Source: JALZHR01 sp036389695
GTDB lineage: Bacteria > Acidobacteriota > Blastocatellia > Pyrinomonadales > Pyrinomonadaceae
NCBI GenBank assembly: GCA_036389695.1
Contig: DASVWG010000520.1
Coordinates: 1-6,694, forward strand
Length of the DNA stretch: 6,694 nt
Direction of reading: 5' to 3'
A program made the translations under genes and the position numbers. How positions within the stretch are numbered: the stretch's first letter is position 1; every line of letters begins with the position of its first letter. Positions 6,038 through 6,694 of this stretch are shown here, piece after piece. The notes beneath the pieces were generated by a model, which made no database searches, had not been told where the DNA came from, and was given only the letters and a program-made list of their open reading frames with translations.

Positions 6038-6350
6038 TTTGTTTATTTACCTCTCTTTAATCTGGAACGCGGATGAAAAGAGCTAAAAGCTTTCTTTCGC
6101 CGCCCGCGCATTTTATATAATTTTTTTTATTGCCGTTAGAACACTGCTTTAGCTTTATCAGCGCGCATTATCGTTTCTTCATTAGAATATGACTGTCGGA
6201 TGGCGTGAGCATCATTTCACGCGCTTGCTGCGGTGGACTTAAGTCTTCCGGCGCTTTCTGCACATATAGTTTACCACATCTGCGCTGAAATCCGTATCGA
6301 CGCCGGCGCGGGCGCGTAAAATACGCATTTTTTACAATAATCGTCGCCAA
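6038..6350. other. Intergenic stretch upstream of the zinc-ribbon gene
   Basis: About 310 bases with no gene I can support. It contains the GAGAGG ribosome-binding site (6050-6055) and an AT-rich tract at 6111-6130 that offers a leftward TATAAA at 6117-6112 as a possible -10 for the zinc-ribbon gene, with no good -35. A leftward open frame (6168-6350) has only a TTG start directly behind a terminator and no ribosome-binding site. Its last 31 codons, from a GTG near 6260 (MQKAPEDLSPPQQAREMM...), look somewhat coding-like and could be a tiny gene or remnant. A small plus-strand hairpin, GCGTA (6314-6318) with TACGC (6322-6326), is followed by A and six T residues. Confidence 0.5.
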
Positions 6351-6380
6351 AATAAAAGACTTTCGGAGCGATTCCGAAAG
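6349..6380 (-). terminator. Rho-independent terminator of the SHOCT-domain gene
   Basis: On the minus strand CTTTCGGA (6380-6373) pairs perfectly with TCCGAAAG (6367-6360) over eight bp around a five-base loop. The tail TCTTTTATTTT follows. It lies 30 nt after the stop codon at 6410, as expected for the end of that transcript. Confidence 0.85.
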
Positions 6381-6409
6381 CCTTCCGGCAAATCATTTTT
6401 AATTGAATT

Positions 6410-6694
6410 TTATAAATTCAGCAGCGAAGCTTTCGCGGCTTTGAATTCTTCATCGTCCAGAACGCCCTGTTTATGCAGCGCCGCGAGACGTTCCAGTTCC
6501 GCCGTGACATCGGTTTTGTCGCTTGCCCCGGATTTTTTCGAGCCTAATTTATCCAGAATCTTGCTGCCGTATTTTTTGCCGACTTCGCTGCCGAGCGCTC
6601 CGCCGACCAGCGCGCCCGCAAAAGTGCCGACCACCGGAACTATCGTCGAGCCGATTGCCGCGCCCGTGATGACGCCCGCGCCCAGCCCGGAAAG
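6410..6694 (-). CDS. Glycine-rich SHOCT-domain protein, N-terminus outside window
   Basis: The last 94 residues of a minus-strand gene that is open to the right edge. Visible residues 1-45 are rich in Gly, Ala and Val with small-residue spacing (GAGVITGAAIG, GTFAGALVGGALGSEVG), like glycine-zipper membrane segments. A short basic linker (KKYGSKILDKLGSKKSGAS) follows. Residues 66-94 form a SHOCT motif (ELERLAALHKQGVLDDEEF, then KAAKASLLNL), a short C-terminal helical module found on many bacterial proteins and thought to mediate oligomerisation or binding. The frame runs through a GTG at 6634 without any sign that it starts there, and the glycine-rich repeat continues upstream of it, so the true start lies beyond the window. 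The N-terminal domain, and thus the function, cannot be judged. Confidence 0.85.
   Translation of the reverse strand, partial: LSGLGAGVITGAAIGSTIVPVVGTFAGALVGGALGSEVGKKYGSKILDKLGSKKSGASDKTDVTAELERLAALHKQGVLDDEEFKAAKASLLNL

Noticed and set aside
6168..6350. Leftward 60-codon frame between the two small genes
   Set aside because: Its only full-length start is a TTG directly after the SHOCT-gene terminator, with no ribosome-binding site and a strongly Arg-rich N-terminus. A shorter version of about 31 codons is noted under the intergenic entry but is not supported as a gene.

Overview
The window looks like a chromosomal stretch from a Gram-negative bacterium. It holds an RND multidrug-efflux operon with its TetR-type repressor, followed by three small unrelated genes. 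The outer-membrane logic (lipoprotein adaptor plus inner-membrane RND pump), the ElaB/YqjD-like membrane-anchored protein, heptanucleotide tandem repeats and moderate GC would suit an Acidobacteriota (Blastocatellia-like) genome. That placement rests on general impression, not on a marker gene, and should be held loosely.

Layout. Positions 1-4885 are one minus-strand transcription unit, read right to left. It starts with a TetR repressor (4238-4885, TTG start), then a lipoprotein membrane-fusion protein (2865-4199), then an RND pump (1-2762). The pump is open at the left edge, and its first 920 residues are visible. A 20-bp inverted repeat at 4908-4927, just upstream of the repressor, is the probable operator, so the operon is likely autoregulated and derepressed by a ligand. 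The 102-nt gap between adaptor and pump is filled by two heptanucleotide arrays in opposite orientation that can fold into an imperfect 29-bp hairpin; the last heptamer supplies the likely pump ribosome-binding site.

To the right, a plus-strand gene (5100-5435) encodes a short amphipathic helical protein with a C-terminal membrane anchor and ends in a clear intrinsic terminator. The intergenic region after it carries a perfect 34-bp inverted repeat (5518-5551 / 5567-5600), the most striking non-coding structure here. Beyond lie two minus-strand genes: a 116-residue protein combining a four-cysteine zinc ribbon with a UvrD/PcrA-type C-terminal tudor-like segment (5687-6037), and a glycine-rich SHOCT-domain protein (6410-6694) cut by the right edge and followed by its own terminator.

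No RNA gene, CRISPR array, transposase or phage gene was recognised. I do not see a clearly new multi-gene system. The points most worth following up are the 34-bp palindrome, the heptamer hairpin inside the efflux operon, and the zinc-ribbon/tudor-like protein.
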